Source: Pantoea sp. 1.19 (GTDB taxonomy: Bacteria; Pseudomonadota; Gammaproteobacteria; Enterobacterales; Enterobacteriaceae). Taken from it: a DNA stretch of 64,000 bases. The stretch lies in NCBI RefSeq assembly GCF_001922585.1, contig NZ_MRBS01000003.1:62001-126000 (forward strand). Reading direction: 5' to 3'. Under the pieces are notes generated by a model. It was given only the letters and a program-made list of their open reading frames with translations, was not told where the DNA came from and searched no databases. Of the stretch, positions 30,428 to 39,506 are shown in pieces (the stretch's first letter is position 1; the number at the start of each line of letters is the position of its first letter). A program made the translations under genes and the position numbers.

Positions 30428-30776
30428 CCGGTAACAGGTTAGGCTCGCGAGAGCGGGTTAAATAGAGAGTCCATTGTCAGGAGAAGCCCGGCGGTGGATA
30501 AAAGCCCACCTGCCTAAACACTATAGTTATGAATTAATTAAGTACAATAATTAATCATTTAATCCTGCTATTTCAGTCGCTTAAATTACCAAAACTTACG
30601 ATGAACGCCAGATCTAATCGCCGGGGCAGGGGCAGGAAAATGTTATTTTGTATGTCAGCGGCGGCGGGCTTAACGTTCGAACGATGGCTAAGACCTAAAA
30701 TGTCAATTTCCCCGGGCGCGGGGAATCGCTACAATGGACCCACTGACGTGCCGTTGTTTATATTGAGGAAGGCAAG
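30428..30776. other. mepH-grxD divergent intergenic region
   Basis: 349 bp without a gene. It contains an AT-rich block (30530-30570) and a possible -10, TACAAT (30730-30735), for grxD without a clear -35. The small GC palindrome CCCCGGGCGCGGGG lies at about 30711-30724. sodB, which sits on this side of mepH in E. coli, is absent. Confidence 0.5.
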
Positions 30777-31109
30777 ATGAGTACTGTTGAAAAAATTGAA
30801 CGCCAAATCGCGGAAAACCCAATCCTGCTGTACATGAAAGGCTCACCGAAGCTGCCGAGCTGTGGTTTCTCCGCCCAGGCGGTGCAGGCGCTCTCCGCCT
30901 GTGGCGAACGCTTTGCCTATGTGGATATTCTGCAGAACCCGGATATCCGCGCTGAGCTGCCGAAATATGCTAACTGGCCGACGTTCCCGCAGCTGTGGGT
31001 GGACGGCGAGCTGGTCGGCGGCTGCGATATCATTATTCAGATGTATCAGGCCGGCGAACTGCAGACCCTGATCAAGGACACCGCGGCGAAATACCCGAAC
31101 GCGGAATAA
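30777..31109 (+). CDS. grxD: Monothiol glutaredoxin 4
   Basis: CGFS-type monothiol glutaredoxin that binds a glutathione-ligated [2Fe-2S] cluster, with BolA-type partners, and assists Fe-S trafficking. 110 residues (115 in E. coli). KGSPKLPSCGFSAQAVQAL holds the active CGFS, and WPTFPQLWVDGELVGGCDI forms the glutathione site. Start ATG at 30777 after TGAGGAAGG. Convergent with rnt. Confidence 0.96.
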   Translation: MSTVEKIERQIAENPILLYMKGSPKLPSCGFSAQAVQALSACGERFAYVDILQNPDIRAELPKYANWPTFPQLWVDGELVGGCDIIIQMYQAGELQTLIKDTAAKYPNAE

Positions 31110-31135
31110 AAAAAAGGCCCGTAAGGGCCTTTTTC
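31108..31135. terminator. Bidirectional grxD/rnt terminator
   Basis: Perfect 10-bp stem AAAAAGGCCC/GGGCCTTTTT with a GTAA loop. The right arm overlaps the last base of the rnt stop codon. Confidence 0.85.
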
Positions 31136-31805
31136 AGCAGGGCGCCGAATCGCCGGCGTCCGCTGTCGGCAGCGGTTCTGGCGGCCAGCCGCCCAAGCGT
31201 TTCCAGCGGTTCACTAACTCGCAAAACAGATCGGCGGTTTGTTCGGTATCGTACAGCGCCGAGTGTGCCTGACTGTTATCAAAGGGGATCCCCCCGGCTA
31301 CACAGGCTTTGGCTAACACCGTCTGACCCAGCACCAGTCCGCTCATCGCGGCGGTATCAAAGGTAACGAACGGATGAAACGGATTGCGTTTCAGGCCGGC
31401 GCGCTCGGCCGCGGCCATTAGAAAGCTGTGGTCGAAGGTGGCGTTATGCGCGACCACAATCGCCCGGCTGCAGCCGCTCTCCTTCATCCCTTTGCGCACC
31501 GCTTTGAAAATGGCGTGCAGCGCGTCGTACTCTTTCACGGCGCCGCGTAGCGGATTCCACGGATCGATGCCGTTAAACGCCAGCGCTTCCGGCTGCAGAT
31601 TCGCCCCTTCGAACGGCTCTACGTGATAATGCAGCGTTTCATCTTTTTCCAGCCAGCCCGCTTCACTCATTTTGACCGTCACGGCCGCAATCTCCAGCAG
31701 GGCATCGCCTTTGGCATTGAATCCGGCGGTTTCAACGTCAATCACCACGGGATAGAAGCCGCGAAAACGGGCATGTAACGTATTCAGGTCGTTCGATTCA
31801 GACAT
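31134..31805 (-). CDS. rnt: Ribonuclease T
   Basis: 3'-5' exoribonuclease of the DEDDh family that trims tRNA and other stable RNA 3' ends. 223 residues (215 in E. coli). Exo I DVETAGF, Exo [12 protein letters not shown] and Exo [12 protein letters not shown] supply the metal ligands and catalytic His. Convergent with grxD. The C-terminal extension of several residues is uncharacterised. Confidence 0.96.
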   Translation of the reverse strand: MSESNDLNTLHARFRGFYPVVIDVETAGFNAKGDALLEIAAVTVKMSEAGWLEKDETLHYHVEPFEGANLQPEALAFNGIDPWNPLRGAVKEYDALHAIFKAVRKGMKESGCSRAIVVAHNATFDHSFLMAAAERAGLKRNPFHPFVTFDTAAMSGLVLGQTVLAKACVAGGIPFDNSQAHSALYDTEQTADLFCELVNRWKRLGGWPPEPLPTADAGDSAPC

Positions 31806-31865
31806 TAGTTACTCAAGTGACGAGAAAAAGGCAGCGCATTATGGCAAATTTTTGCAGCGGGGAGT

Positions 31866-31887
31866 AGGGCAGGTTCGCACCTGCCCT
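31866..31887 (-). terminator. Hairpin after gloA
   Basis: Perfect 9-bp stem AGGGCAGGT/ACCTGCCCT with a TCGC loop, just past the gloA stop. No T-run. Confidence 0.45.
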
Positions 31888-31893
31888 GCGGAG

Positions 31894-32301
31894 TTAGTGG
31901 CCGAGGCCCTGGCCCGCCTGTTTGTTTTCGATCAGTTCGATTTTATAGCCATCCGGATCTTCAACAAAGGCAATAATGGTCGAACCGCCTTTCACCGGAC
32001 CGGCTTCGCGGGTTACGTTACCGCCGTCGTTACGGATGCGCTCGCAGGTCGCGGCCACGTCATCCACGCCCAGAGCGATATGACCGTAGGCGTTGCCGAG
32101 GTCGTAGCTATCCACACCCCAGTTATACGTCAGCTCAATCACGGCGCCGTCGCTCTCTTCGGTGTAGCCGACAAAGGCGAGGGTGTATTGGTACTCGGCA
32201 TTCTCACTTTTACGCAGCAGGCGCATACCGAGCACGCGGGTATAAAAATCGAGTGAGCGATCCAGGTCGCCCACGCGGAGCATAGTGTGTAACAGACGCA
32301 T
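31894..32301 (-). CDS. gloA: Lactoylglutathione lyase (glyoxalase I)
   Basis: Converts the hemithioacetal of methylglyoxal and glutathione to S-lactoylglutathione. 135 residues, as in E. coli. Metal ligands are visible as His in [11 protein letters not shown], Glu in VIELTYNWG, His in GHIALGVDD and Glu in [10 protein letters not shown]. It follows nemA at 77 bp with a hairpin between; in E. coli nemR-nemA-gloA form an electrophile-response operon. Confidence 0.97.
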   Translation of the reverse strand: MRLLHTMLRVGDLDRSLDFYTRVLGMRLLRKSENAEYQYTLAFVGYTEESDGAVIELTYNWGVDSYDLGNAYGHIALGVDDVAATCERIRNDGGNVTREAGPVKGGSTIIAFVEDPDGYKIELIENKQAGQGLGH

Positions 32302-32347
32302 AAGGTCCTCTGTCGTCAGAAAGTTGAACGGATAAGGATACCAGAAG

Positions 32348-32369
32348 CGCGCGGCGTTTTCGCCGCGCG
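32348..32369 (-). other. Hairpin between nemA and gloA
   Basis: Perfect 9-bp stem CGCGCGGCG/CGCCGCGCG with a TTTT loop in the 77-bp nemA-gloA gap. No distal T-run; it may separate or stabilise the two messages. Confidence 0.4.
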
Positions 32370-32378
32370 GCGGTAATT

Positions 32379-33476
32379 TTACAGGGTTGGGTAGTCGGTA
32401 TAGCCTTCCGCTCCACCGCCGTAAAAGCTTTCCGGACGCTGCGCGTTGAGCGGCGCCTGCAGGCGGAAGCGCTCAACCAGGTCCGGGTTGGCGATGAAGT
32501 CGCGGCCAAAGGCGGCGGCGTCGATCAGGCCGCGGTCAATCAGATCGGCGGCTTTTTCCGGCGTGTAGGCGCCCGCGCCGATGATAACGCCCGGATAGAC
32601 CTCGCGCATCTGGCGACGGAAGGCCTCGCTGTAAGGTTTACCGCCCGCCCAGTCGGGCTCAGACACGTGCAGATAAGCGAGATTACGCTTGGCCAACTCT
32701 TTCAGATAGTAGAGGGCGGCCTCCTCCTGATCTTCTCCGTTATCCAGCCCGTTGAATGGCCCCAGCGGAGAGATGCGGATACCGATGCGGTCTGCCTGCC
32801 AGCCGTCAATCGCCGCGTCGACCACTTCCAGCGCAAAGCGGGTGCGATTAACAATGCTGCCGCCATACTGGTCATCGCGCTGGTTGGATGCCGGGGAGAG
32901 GAACTGGTGAATCAGGTAGCCGTGCGCCGAGTGCAGCTCGACCAGGTCGAAGTCCGCTTCGCGCGCATTGATCACCGCCTGGCGGAAATCCTGAACGATC
33001 CCGGCGATTTCCGCCGTGCTCAGCGCGCGCGGCGTTGAGGTGGCTTCGCGAATGGTGTTACCTGCAGCGTCGCGCAGTGAGGTGCGGGTGTCGGCGTTAA
33101 TCGCTGACGGGGCAACCGGCGCCTGGCCACCCGGTTGCAGGGTACTGTGCGAGATGCGGCCGGTGTGCCACAGCTGAACCGCCATATGACCGCCGTCGGC
33201 GTGAACGCCGGCGTTAATCGCTTTCCAGGCGGCAATCTGTTCGCCGGTATGCAGGCCGGGGGCCCCGGCATAGCCCTTCGCCTGGAAGGAGATCTGCGTG
33301 GCCTCGGAAATGATCAGTCCGGCGCTGGCGCGCTGGCGATAATATTCACCCATCAGCGGGGTTGGCACGTCGCCTGGCTCGATGCTACGCAGGCGCGTCA
33401 GCGGGGCCATAAATACCCGGTTGGGTACGCTAATCGCCCCCAGTTTCAGTGGGGTGAAAAGAGATGAGATGGACAT
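32379..33476 (-). CDS. nemA: N-ethylmaleimide reductase (old yellow enzyme)
   Basis: FMN-dependent ene-reductase that reduces N-ethylmaleimide, nitro compounds and other electrophiles. 365 residues, equal to E. coli. MAPLTRLRS near the N-terminus, [19 protein letters not shown] with the substrate-binding His, and [14 protein letters not shown] near the end are typical. Its repressor gene nemR, adjacent in E. coli, is missing; the next gene upstream is an eptA homologue. I see no NemR-type GACC-N4-GGTC operator upstream. Confidence 0.95.
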   Translation of the reverse strand: MSISSLFTPLKLGAISVPNRVFMAPLTRLRSIEPGDVPTPLMGEYYRQRASAGLIISEATQISFQAKGYAGAPGLHTGEQIAAWKAINAGVHADGGHMAVQLWHTGRISHSTLQPGGQAPVAPSAINADTRTSLRDAAGNTIREATSTPRALSTAEIAGIVQDFRQAVINAREADFDLVELHSAHGYLIHQFLSPASNQRDDQYGGSIVNRTRFALEVVDAAIDGWQADRIGIRISPLGPFNGLDNGEDQEEAALYYLKELAKRNLAYLHVSEPDWAGGKPYSEAFRRQMREVYPGVIIGAGAYTPEKAADLIDRGLIDAAAFGRDFIANPDLVERFRLQAPLNAQRPESFYGGGAEGYTDYPTL

Positions 33477-33548
33477 AACAACTCCTGCTTGGGTTTAACA
33501 TCAGGCAGACAGGGTAGTGAAGTTGCGTTTGGGCCACTTAGCAGCACA

Positions 33549-33575
33549 TGCTCTGGTCAGCAGATGACCAGAGCA
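33549..33575. terminator. 11-bp inverted repeat between nemA and eptA
   Basis: Perfect arms TGCTCTGGTCA/TGACCAGAGCA around a 5-nt loop, 8 nt beyond the eptA stop and 73 bp before nemA. Probably the eptA 3' hairpin, although no T-run follows; an operator role for nemA cannot be excluded. Confidence 0.45.
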
Positions 33576-33582
33576 CGGAAAT

Positions 33583-35220
33583 TCAGCTTTGTCGGCACGC
33601 AGCCAGAATATCCAGCTGTGGTTGATAGATGCGGGTGTGCACATCCAGCATCCCTAGCAGGGTATGAAACAGATTATCCTGAGAGACTGCCTCACGGGCG
33701 GCGCGCTGGCTGACGCAGTGCCCATCAACGTGCATCGCCTGACGCCAGCCCGGTGATAGCCACATCAGGAACGGAATATGGGTCTGCTGACTGGGCGCAA
33801 ACAGCCACGGGGCGCCGTGCAGATACATGCCGTGTTCGCCCAGTGACTCTCCGTGGTCGGAGAGATAAATCAGCGCAATGTTAAAGCGATCGCCATAGCC
33901 CTTCAGCAAATCCAGCGTATCGCTCAGCATGCTATCGGTGTAGCGCACGCTGTTGTCGTAGGTATTAACCAGCGCCTGATGATCGCAGAGTTGAATCTGA
34001 TGACTGTCGCAGGTCGGTGTAAAGGGGCGCTCACCGGCGGGATAGCGCCGATAGTAGGCCGGCCCGTGACTGCCCATTTGATGCAACACCACCACGCCAT
34101 TGTTATCCAGGCCGTCGAGGTAGTGATTTAACCGATACAGCAGGACCTCATCAAGGCATCCCTCAGTCCCGCAACGCGGCGCGGGCAGCTGCCACTGCGT
34201 CATGTCGGTATGCGGTACGCGGTTGCAGGCGCCTTTGCAGCCGCCATCGTTCTCGCGCCACAGCACGCTGACTCCGGCGTGTGCCATCACGTCCAGCAGC
34301 CCTTCGCGATGGCGCGCCAGTGTGGCATCGTAGTGGCTACGCGTCATGCCGGAAAACATACAGGGCACCGACACGGCCGTCTCCGTACCGCAGGAGGTCG
34401 CCCGGGGGAAATAGATAACGTCCTGCCGGGCCAGTTTCGGATTGGTGTTGCGCCCATAGCCACCGAGGGAGAAGTTCTCCGCGCGAGCGGTTTCACCGAG
34501 TACCAATACCACCAGCGTTTTTTTATCGGCGGCGGCGATCCGCGGGCCTGTGCGCGCGTCCTCCCCGAGGCGTACCAGCGCCTGGCTACCGGAGAACCAG
34601 CGATCCTGTACATAGTGCCCGACGCCGCTGATCGCATTGGCCGGCGTCACCAGTTTGACAATCGGCTTGTTGTTGCGCACCAGCGACGCGTAATCCTTAA
34701 AGAAAAAGGCGGCAATGAGCAGGATAGTCGCCAGCGCCGCCAGCGCTGTGGCCAGCCGCAGCGCCAGCCCCATCCACCATGGGCGCTGGCAAATAATGTG
34801 CAGACTACACAGCAAGACGGCGGGTAAAAGGCCGGCCAGCAGCATCCACAGCAGATAGCGTGGGGTGATCAGCGCCAGCGCTTCCTGGCAGTTGGTCTCA
34901 AATACGTTCTGCACCATGTTGGTGTCTATGACCGTGCCGTAACTCACGCTGAAGTAGTTAGCTGCCGCGCTGACCAGCAGAAGCAGGGTCAGCAGCGGCT
35001 TGCGGATCCACGGCAGCGCGAACAGACTGAACAGCGCCGTAAACGCGCAAAACAGTACCAGCGGCACGGACAGGGCGAACAGATAGCTGACTATCCTCTG
35101 ATAATCAATCAATTGCCATGCGCGCCAGATAAACCATCCATTTCCTACCGCGGTAAACCACAGCGCCGCCAGCAGGGTAAAGGTCATTTCATGACAGCTC
35201 AGTAGAGACCGGATTTTCAT
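33583..35220 (-). CDS. eptA: Lipid A phosphoethanolamine transferase, EptA-like
   Basis: Inner-membrane enzyme that adds phosphoethanolamine to lipid A phosphates, which lowers negative charge and polymyxin binding. 545 residues. Five N-terminal transmembrane helices (about residues 12-170) precede a periplasmic alkaline-phosphatase-fold domain with the metal Glu in LGETARAENFSLGGY, the nucleophile Thr in SCGTETAVSVPCMFS and SDHGESLGEHGMYLHG. The cysteines expected for disulfides are present. ATG at 35220 chosen over a GTG at 35229. It is not linked to pmrAB here; a PmrA-type box lies upstream. It occupies the E. coli nemR position. Distinguishing EptA from EptB/C rests on overall resemblance. 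Confidence 0.85.
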   Translation of the reverse strand: MKIRSLLSCHEMTFTLLAALWFTAVGNGWFIWRAWQLIDYQRIVSYLFALSVPLVLFCAFTALFSLFALPWIRKPLLTLLLLVSAAANYFSVSYGTVIDTNMVQNVFETNCQEALALITPRYLLWMLLAGLLPAVLLCSLHIICQRPWWMGLALRLATALAALATILLIAAFFFKDYASLVRNNKPIVKLVTPANAISGVGHYVQDRWFSGSQALVRLGEDARTGPRIAAADKKTLVVLVLGETARAENFSLGGYGRNTNPKLARQDVIYFPRATSCGTETAVSVPCMFSGMTRSHYDATLARHREGLLDVMAHAGVSVLWRENDGGCKGACNRVPHTDMTQWQLPAPRCGTEGCLDEVLLYRLNHYLDGLDNNGVVVLHQMGSHGPAYYRRYPAGERPFTPTCDSHQIQLCDHQALVNTYDNSVRYTDSMLSDTLDLLKGYGDRFNIALIYLSDHGESLGEHGMYLHGAPWLFAPSQQTHIPFLMWLSPGWRQAMHVDGHCVSQRAAREAVSQDNLFHTLLGMLDVHTRIYQPQLDILAACRQS

Positions 35221-35254
35221 TTTTTCCACAGTGAACGGGTTAGCTTGTGGAGCA

Positions 35255-35317
35255 GCGTAAGCAGGAAGCCTTAATAAAACCTTAATACATCAGCTTACGC
35301 GTAGCGCGGCTTCCTGC
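35255..35317 (-). promoter_or_regulatory. eptA control region: PmrA-type box with interleaved inverted repeats
   Basis: CTTAAT-AAAAC-CTTAAT at 35270-35286 (plus strand) is a perfect match to the PmrA (BasR) direct repeat YTTAAK-N5-YTTAAK, 50 bp upstream of the eptA ATG but in the reverse orientation relative to the gene. Two inverted repeats flank it: GCGTAAGC (35255-35262) with GCTTACGC (35293-35300), and GCAGGAAGCC (35261-35270) with GGCTTCCTGC (35308-35317). PmrAB control of eptA is established in Salmonella and E. coli; binding here is inference. Confidence 0.6.
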
Positions 35318-35413
35318 GCCGCCGGCGATCACGCTTTTCTGCGCCATTTACGCGCAAAGCTTGCAGATTAGCGGCGGGATGGCTTCAATAAAGCAAGTGT
35401 TAGAGGAGGTCCT

Positions 35414-35653
35414 GTGGCGGAACAACTCGAGTTTTTTCCGGTGCCCAGTCCGTGCCGGGGGATTTGTCAGAGCGATGAGCGTGGCTACTGCCGCGGCTGC
35501 TTTCGCAGCCGCGAGGAGCGGTTCCAGTGGCAGCGCTTCAGCGACGCGCAAAAACGTGACGTGCTGCGCTTGTGCCGGCAGCGCTTTCTGCGCCTGCGGC
35601 GAGCCACCACCCCGGCCGATGAGCAGCCGCCAGAGCAGCCTACGCTGTTTTAA
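35414..35653 (+). CDS. ydhL: DUF1289 protein YdhL
   Basis: 79-residue cysteine-rich cytoplasmic protein of unknown function. SPCRGICQSDERGYCRGC supplies four cysteines that may bind a metal, as in other DUF1289 proteins. Same length as E. coli YdhL, sharing the MAEQLEFFPV start and the EQPTLF end. Start is a GTG at 35414 behind a full AGGAGGT Shine-Dalgarno. Followed by ydhF after 83 bp. Confidence 0.9.
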   Translation: MAEQLEFFPVPSPCRGICQSDERGYCRGCFRSREERFQWQRFSDAQKRDVLRLCRQRFLRLRRATTPADEQPPEQPTLF

Positions 35654-35736
35654 CCGGCTGTTTTAGCGCCGCACGCCGGCTATACTGGGGACGCTTTCGC
35701 CGTAGCGGACGGCGTTTTCCAATAAGGAACACTCTG

Positions 35737-36633
35737 ATGACAGCACGTATCCAACTTTCGCCGCAGGGGCCGGAATTGTCACGCATGGTGATGGGCTACT
35801 GGCGGCTGATGACCTGGCAACTGCGCCCGGCGGCGCTGGCGGATTTTATTCGTCAGCACCTGGAGCTGGGGGTGACTACCGTCGATCATGCCGATATTTA
35901 CGGAGACTACCAGTGCGAAGCGGCGTTTGGCGATGCGCTGCGCCTGGCGCCGTCCCTGCGTCAGCAGCTGGAAATCGTCACCAAGTGCGGTATTGCCACT
36001 ACCGCCCGAGCGCAGCATGCGCTGGGTCACTACATCACCGATGCCGGACACATCACCAGCAGCGCCGAAAACGCCCTGCGCCACTTCGCCACCGACTACC
36101 TTGACGTGCTACTCATTCACCGCCCCGATCCGCTGATGGTGGCCGACGAGGTGGCAGAGGCCTTTTTAGCGCTGCACCACAGCGGGAAAGTGCGGCATTT
36201 TGGCGTCTCTAACTTTACGCCGGCGCAGTTTGATCTGCTGCAGTCGCGGCTGCCGTTTGGCCTGGTGACTAACCAGGTCGAAATCTCACCGATTCAGCAG
36301 GCGGTGCTGCTGGATGGCACCCTCGACCAGTGCCAGCAGTTACGCCTGCACCCGATGGCGTGGTCATGCCTCGGCGGCGGCGCAATCGTCAACGATCCCG
36401 CCTACCAGCCGCTGCGCGACGCGCTCGAGCAGGTGCGTCGGGAAGTGGGTGCCGACACCATCGAGCAGGTGGTCTACGCCTGGGTGATGTGCCTGCCTTC
36501 GCAGCCGTTGCCGATTATCGGGTCCGGTAAAATTGCGCGGGTGAGGGAGGCGGTAGCAGCGCAGCAGCTGACCCTCGATCGCCAGCAGTGGTTCCGCATT
36601 CGCAAAGCGGCACTGGGCTACGACGTGCCCTGA
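35737..36633 (+). CDS. ydhF: Aldo/keto reductase YdhF
   Basis: NADPH-dependent oxidoreductase of the AKR family; physiological substrate unknown. 298 residues with the catalytic tetrad visible as Asp and Tyr in DHADIYGDYQCE, Lys in EIVTKCGI and His in LLIHRPDP; cofactor residues lie in the C-terminal PLPIIGSGKIARVREA. Its last 16 bp overlap the 3' end of ydhK. In E. coli sodC lies between these genes. Confidence 0.92.
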   Translation: MTARIQLSPQGPELSRMVMGYWRLMTWQLRPAALADFIRQHLELGVTTVDHADIYGDYQCEAAFGDALRLAPSLRQQLEIVTKCGIATTARAQHALGHYITDAGHITSSAENALRHFATDYLDVLLIHRPDPLMVADEVAEAFLALHHSGKVRHFGVSNFTPAQFDLLQSRLPFGLVTNQVEISPIQQAVLLDGTLDQCQQLRLHPMAWSCLGGGAIVNDPAYQPLRDALEQVRREVGADTIEQVVYAWVMCLPSQPLPIIGSGKIARVREAVAAQQLTLDRQQWFRIRKAALGYDVP

Positions 36634-38642
36634 TCGGCGGCTCCCGAATCGGCGCCGCGCAGCGGTGTCAGCGCGGCGTAGAGTCGCCACAGCATGCCCG
36701 CCAGCTCGCCGGCGGCCGGTTCAGGCCGGCTGGCCAGCTGTGCGATCTGCCAATGTAAATCCTGCAGGACACCCTCCAGCGCCGCGGCGGAGATGTCGCG
36801 CGGCGTGAATACCCGGCGCAGGGCGGCAACGCAGGCGTGGCGCTGCGCCAGCAGGGCTGGTTCGGCACAGGACCCGTCACGCAGCTGCCAGAGCAGGTGG
36901 CTACAGTTCAGTAACACCACGCCCCAGCGAAGCAGTGCAAGGTGTGCCGGGTGATCGACGCTGCCGGCAGGCGGATTGATCAGGTAATACACCCGGGATT
37001 CAAACTGCTGTTCGCTCAGCGTGGGCATCGGGCGCAGCTGATCAAGAAAGTCGCGCCGCAGCGTTTGGATATGGCGACGGCTGCGGCGCCGATCCGAGCT
37101 GGGGCTGAGCAGGTAGAACGCCACAATGCTGAGCATCACGCCCAGCACCCGCCCGAGGTTATCGTTGATAAACTCGGGATAGTCGAACACCGGCGGGTTA
37201 GTCACGGCAATAAACGAGCCCATAAAGACGATAAATTGCCCCAGCATTGGGGCGTGGCGTGGATGCTGCGCTTTTAACAGATACAGCGTTAACACCAGCG
37301 GAAAGAACAGCAGCAGAAACTGCCCCATATCATTGACCTGAATCATCACGCCAAATACCAGCACAAAACTGAAGGCGGAGAGCGCCACCAGGGTCTTCAT
37401 CAGCAGCGACAGCGTACGGGTGGGCGACGGCGTTGACGCGTAGAGCACGCAGGTAATGGCCAGCAGCGTCAGCGCGGCGGCGCCGTTCTCCCACTGGGTG
37501 GCTATCCAGAAGCCGCAGCCCGTTACCACCGCGACAAACGTCCTCAGTGCATTCCAGGCGGCCTCGGTGCTGTCGGCCCGCCGGCTTAAGGGCGGCGTGC
37601 GCGGCGGCGATAAGCGCGTCTCGCTGTCGGCCTGCTCAAGCTGCCGCAGCCAGCGCCTGACGTTCAGCGATAGCCAGCAGAAGCTGCGCAGCTGTAGCCC
37701 CCAGGTGCGATAGCGGAAATCCGTTGCCCCGGCGGCAAGCAGGGGCTGCAACAGCCGGGCCAGCCGGTACTTATCACTCTCCGGGCGCGCCAGTTCGGAC
37801 AAAATCCTCGCCGTATCGCGACAGACCCGGGCCGGGGGGGCTGGCCAGTTCAGTAGCATGCGCCGCAGTCCGGCGCTGACGCTGGTCATCCGCAGCTGCT
37901 GATGCAGCAGGTAATTGACCACCGGGTTGTAGCGGCGAAAGCGGTAGTGGCTCCAGAACGCCTGGATCCGCAGCAAATTCAGCGTCAGTACCTGGCCAAT
38001 CATGGCCTGATGCGCGTGCCGCGTTTCGCCGGAGGGAGCGCTGTTAAGCATCCAGCTGGCGTGCTCCAGCAGCCGCTGGTGCTGCGCGCGCAGCGAACCA
38101 ATCAGCGCCTCACCGTCGTTGCTGCCAGGGAGGATAATCATCATGACGCCACCGCAGAGAATCCCGGTAATCACCTCGCAAAAGCGGGCCTGTGCGGTAT
38201 TCCAGATAGCTGCCGTATCGGTCAGCTCTACCAGGGTAAAGACGATGATCGCCGCGGTGTAGCCGGCCAGCGCGAAGGCATAGGCAACGTTGTTCTGCTG
38301 GTGGCTGGCGGCCCAGGTGCAGATCGCCAGCCAGCCGGCGATATAAAAAGTAAACAGCCAGGGTTCGTTAAGCGTATTGCCGGCGATCAGCAGCGCGGCG
38401 CAGGCGCCCAGCAGGCTGCCGGCAAGGCGGCCGAGACTTTTACTGATGATGCCGCCAACCGAACTCATGCCGCTGACGACTGCGGCAGAGGTCAGCGCCC
38501 ACCACGGCTGGTCGAGCTGAAGCGCATAGGCAAAAGTCAGGGCCAGGCACATGGCCAGCGTACTGCGCAGTGCGCTTTTCCACTGCGCGGCGGTGGCGAC
38601 GACCCACGGCAGAGCCACCGGGCGCGAAAGTTTCAGCCTCAT
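36618..38642 (-). CDS. ydhK: FUSC-family inner membrane protein YdhK
   Basis: 674-residue member of the fusaric-acid-resistance/aromatic-acid exporter (AaeB-like) family. Two blocks of about six hydrophobic helices (about residues 25-170 and 370-500) are separated by cytoplasmic domains. With YdhJ (membrane fusion protein) and YdhI it should form an efflux system; the substrate is unknown. The gene order ydhI-ydhJ-ydhK is as in E. coli, 6 bp after ydhJ. Confidence 0.9.
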   Translation of the reverse strand: MRLKLSRPVALPWVVATAAQWKSALRSTLAMCLALTFAYALQLDQPWWALTSAAVVSGMSSVGGIISKSLGRLAGSLLGACAALLIAGNTLNEPWLFTFYIAGWLAICTWAASHQQNNVAYAFALAGYTAAIIVFTLVELTDTAAIWNTAQARFCEVITGILCGGVMMIILPGSNDGEALIGSLRAQHQRLLEHASWMLNSAPSGETRHAHQAMIGQVLTLNLLRIQAFWSHYRFRRYNPVVNYLLHQQLRMTSVSAGLRRMLLNWPAPPARVCRDTARILSELARPESDKYRLARLLQPLLAAGATDFRYRTWGLQLRSFCWLSLNVRRWLRQLEQADSETRLSPPRTPPLSRRADSTEAAWNALRTFVAVVTGCGFWIATQWENGAAALTLLAITCVLYASTPSPTRTLSLLMKTLVALSAFSFVLVFGVMIQVNDMGQFLLLFFPLVLTLYLLKAQHPRHAPMLGQFIVFMGSFIAVTNPPVFDYPEFINDNLGRVLGVMLSIVAFYLLSPSSDRRRSRRHIQTLRRDFLDQLRPMPTLSEQQFESRVYYLINPPAGSVDHPAHLALLRWGVVLLNCSHLLWQLRDGSCAEPALLAQRHACVAALRRVFTPRDISAAALEGVLQDLHWQIAQLASRPEPAAGELAGMLWRLYAALTPLRGADSGAADQGTS

Positions 38643-38648
38643 GCGCGG

Positions 38649-39503
38649 TTACCCGGCGATGGTGATGCTGCAGGTGGTGCCGGCAATCAGCGTCACCCCG
38701 CGCGGGAGATCATCGAGGCGAATCCGGATCGGGACGCGCTGGGCCAGCCGTACCCAGGGTACCGTAGGCTTAATGTCCGCGAGCAGGCCGCTGTCTCCGG
38801 CCTCGCTTTGGTCGTAAATGGCGCGGCCGATGCTGTCGACGTGCCCCTGCAGCCGCTGTCCGGTGCCGTACAACACGATACTGGCCGGGGCACCTATGCG
38901 GATATGGCGCAGCTTGGTCTCTTCAAAATAACCCATTACGTAAAACGAGTGGCTGTCGACCAGGGCAAACAGCGGTTCGCCCTGGCTGGCAAAGTTACCG
39001 TTGCGCAGCCGCAGATTGGTTATCCAGCCATCGGTAGGTGCCAGCACGCGGGTTTGCTGCAGCTCCCAGCGCGCCCGCGCCACTTTCGCCTCGGCGGCGT
39101 GTTCCGCCGCCACCATCTCGGCCAGCGTCTGATTGGCGACGTCAATTTCTTCCGCTGAGAGGGTATTGCGCAGGCTGCTGCGCCGGGTGGCCTCATGCTG
39201 CGCGTTGATGCGACGGGCGCGGGCGCTGGCCTGCTGAGCCAACGCGTCCTCCAGCCCGATGCGGTAGGGTACCTCGTCAAGCGCAAACAGCAGGTCGCCG
39301 CGATGGACAAACTGATTGTCGCGGATTGGCAACGCGGTAAGCTGACCGGCGACCTGCGGAGCAATGCTGACCACCTCGGCGCGGACCTTGCCGTCACGCG
39401 ACCACGGCGACTGCATATAGCTGTTCCATAGCCACCAGCCTGCCAGCAGGGCGGCGCTGGCGACCAGCAGAGTACTGAAGTATTTTAAGCGGGACAGACG
39501 CAT
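38649..39503 (-). CDS. ydhJ: HlyD-family membrane fusion protein YdhJ
   Basis: Periplasmic adaptor of 284 residues with one N-terminal transmembrane helix (residues 8-27), a lipoyl-like domain split by an alpha hairpin (about 85-150), then a beta-barrel domain with TDGWITNLRLRNGNFASQGEPLF. Partner of YdhK, analogous to the AaeA-AaeB pair. 3 bp separate it from ydhI. Confidence 0.92.
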   Translation of the reverse strand: MRLSRLKYFSTLLVASAALLAGWWLWNSYMQSPWSRDGKVRAEVVSIAPQVAGQLTALPIRDNQFVHRGDLLFALDEVPYRIGLEDALAQQASARARRINAQHEATRRSSLRNTLSAEEIDVANQTLAEMVAAEHAAEAKVARARWELQQTRVLAPTDGWITNLRLRNGNFASQGEPLFALVDSHSFYVMGYFEETKLRHIRIGAPASIVLYGTGQRLQGHVDSIGRAIYDQSEAGDSGLLADIKPTVPWVRLAQRVPIRIRLDDLPRGVTLIAGTTCSITIAG

Positions 39504-39506
39504 CGT

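Noticed and set aside
33549..33575. Inverted repeat as a NemR operator
   Set aside because: The half-sites read GGTC...GACC, the opposite order from the NemR GACC-N4-GGTC box.
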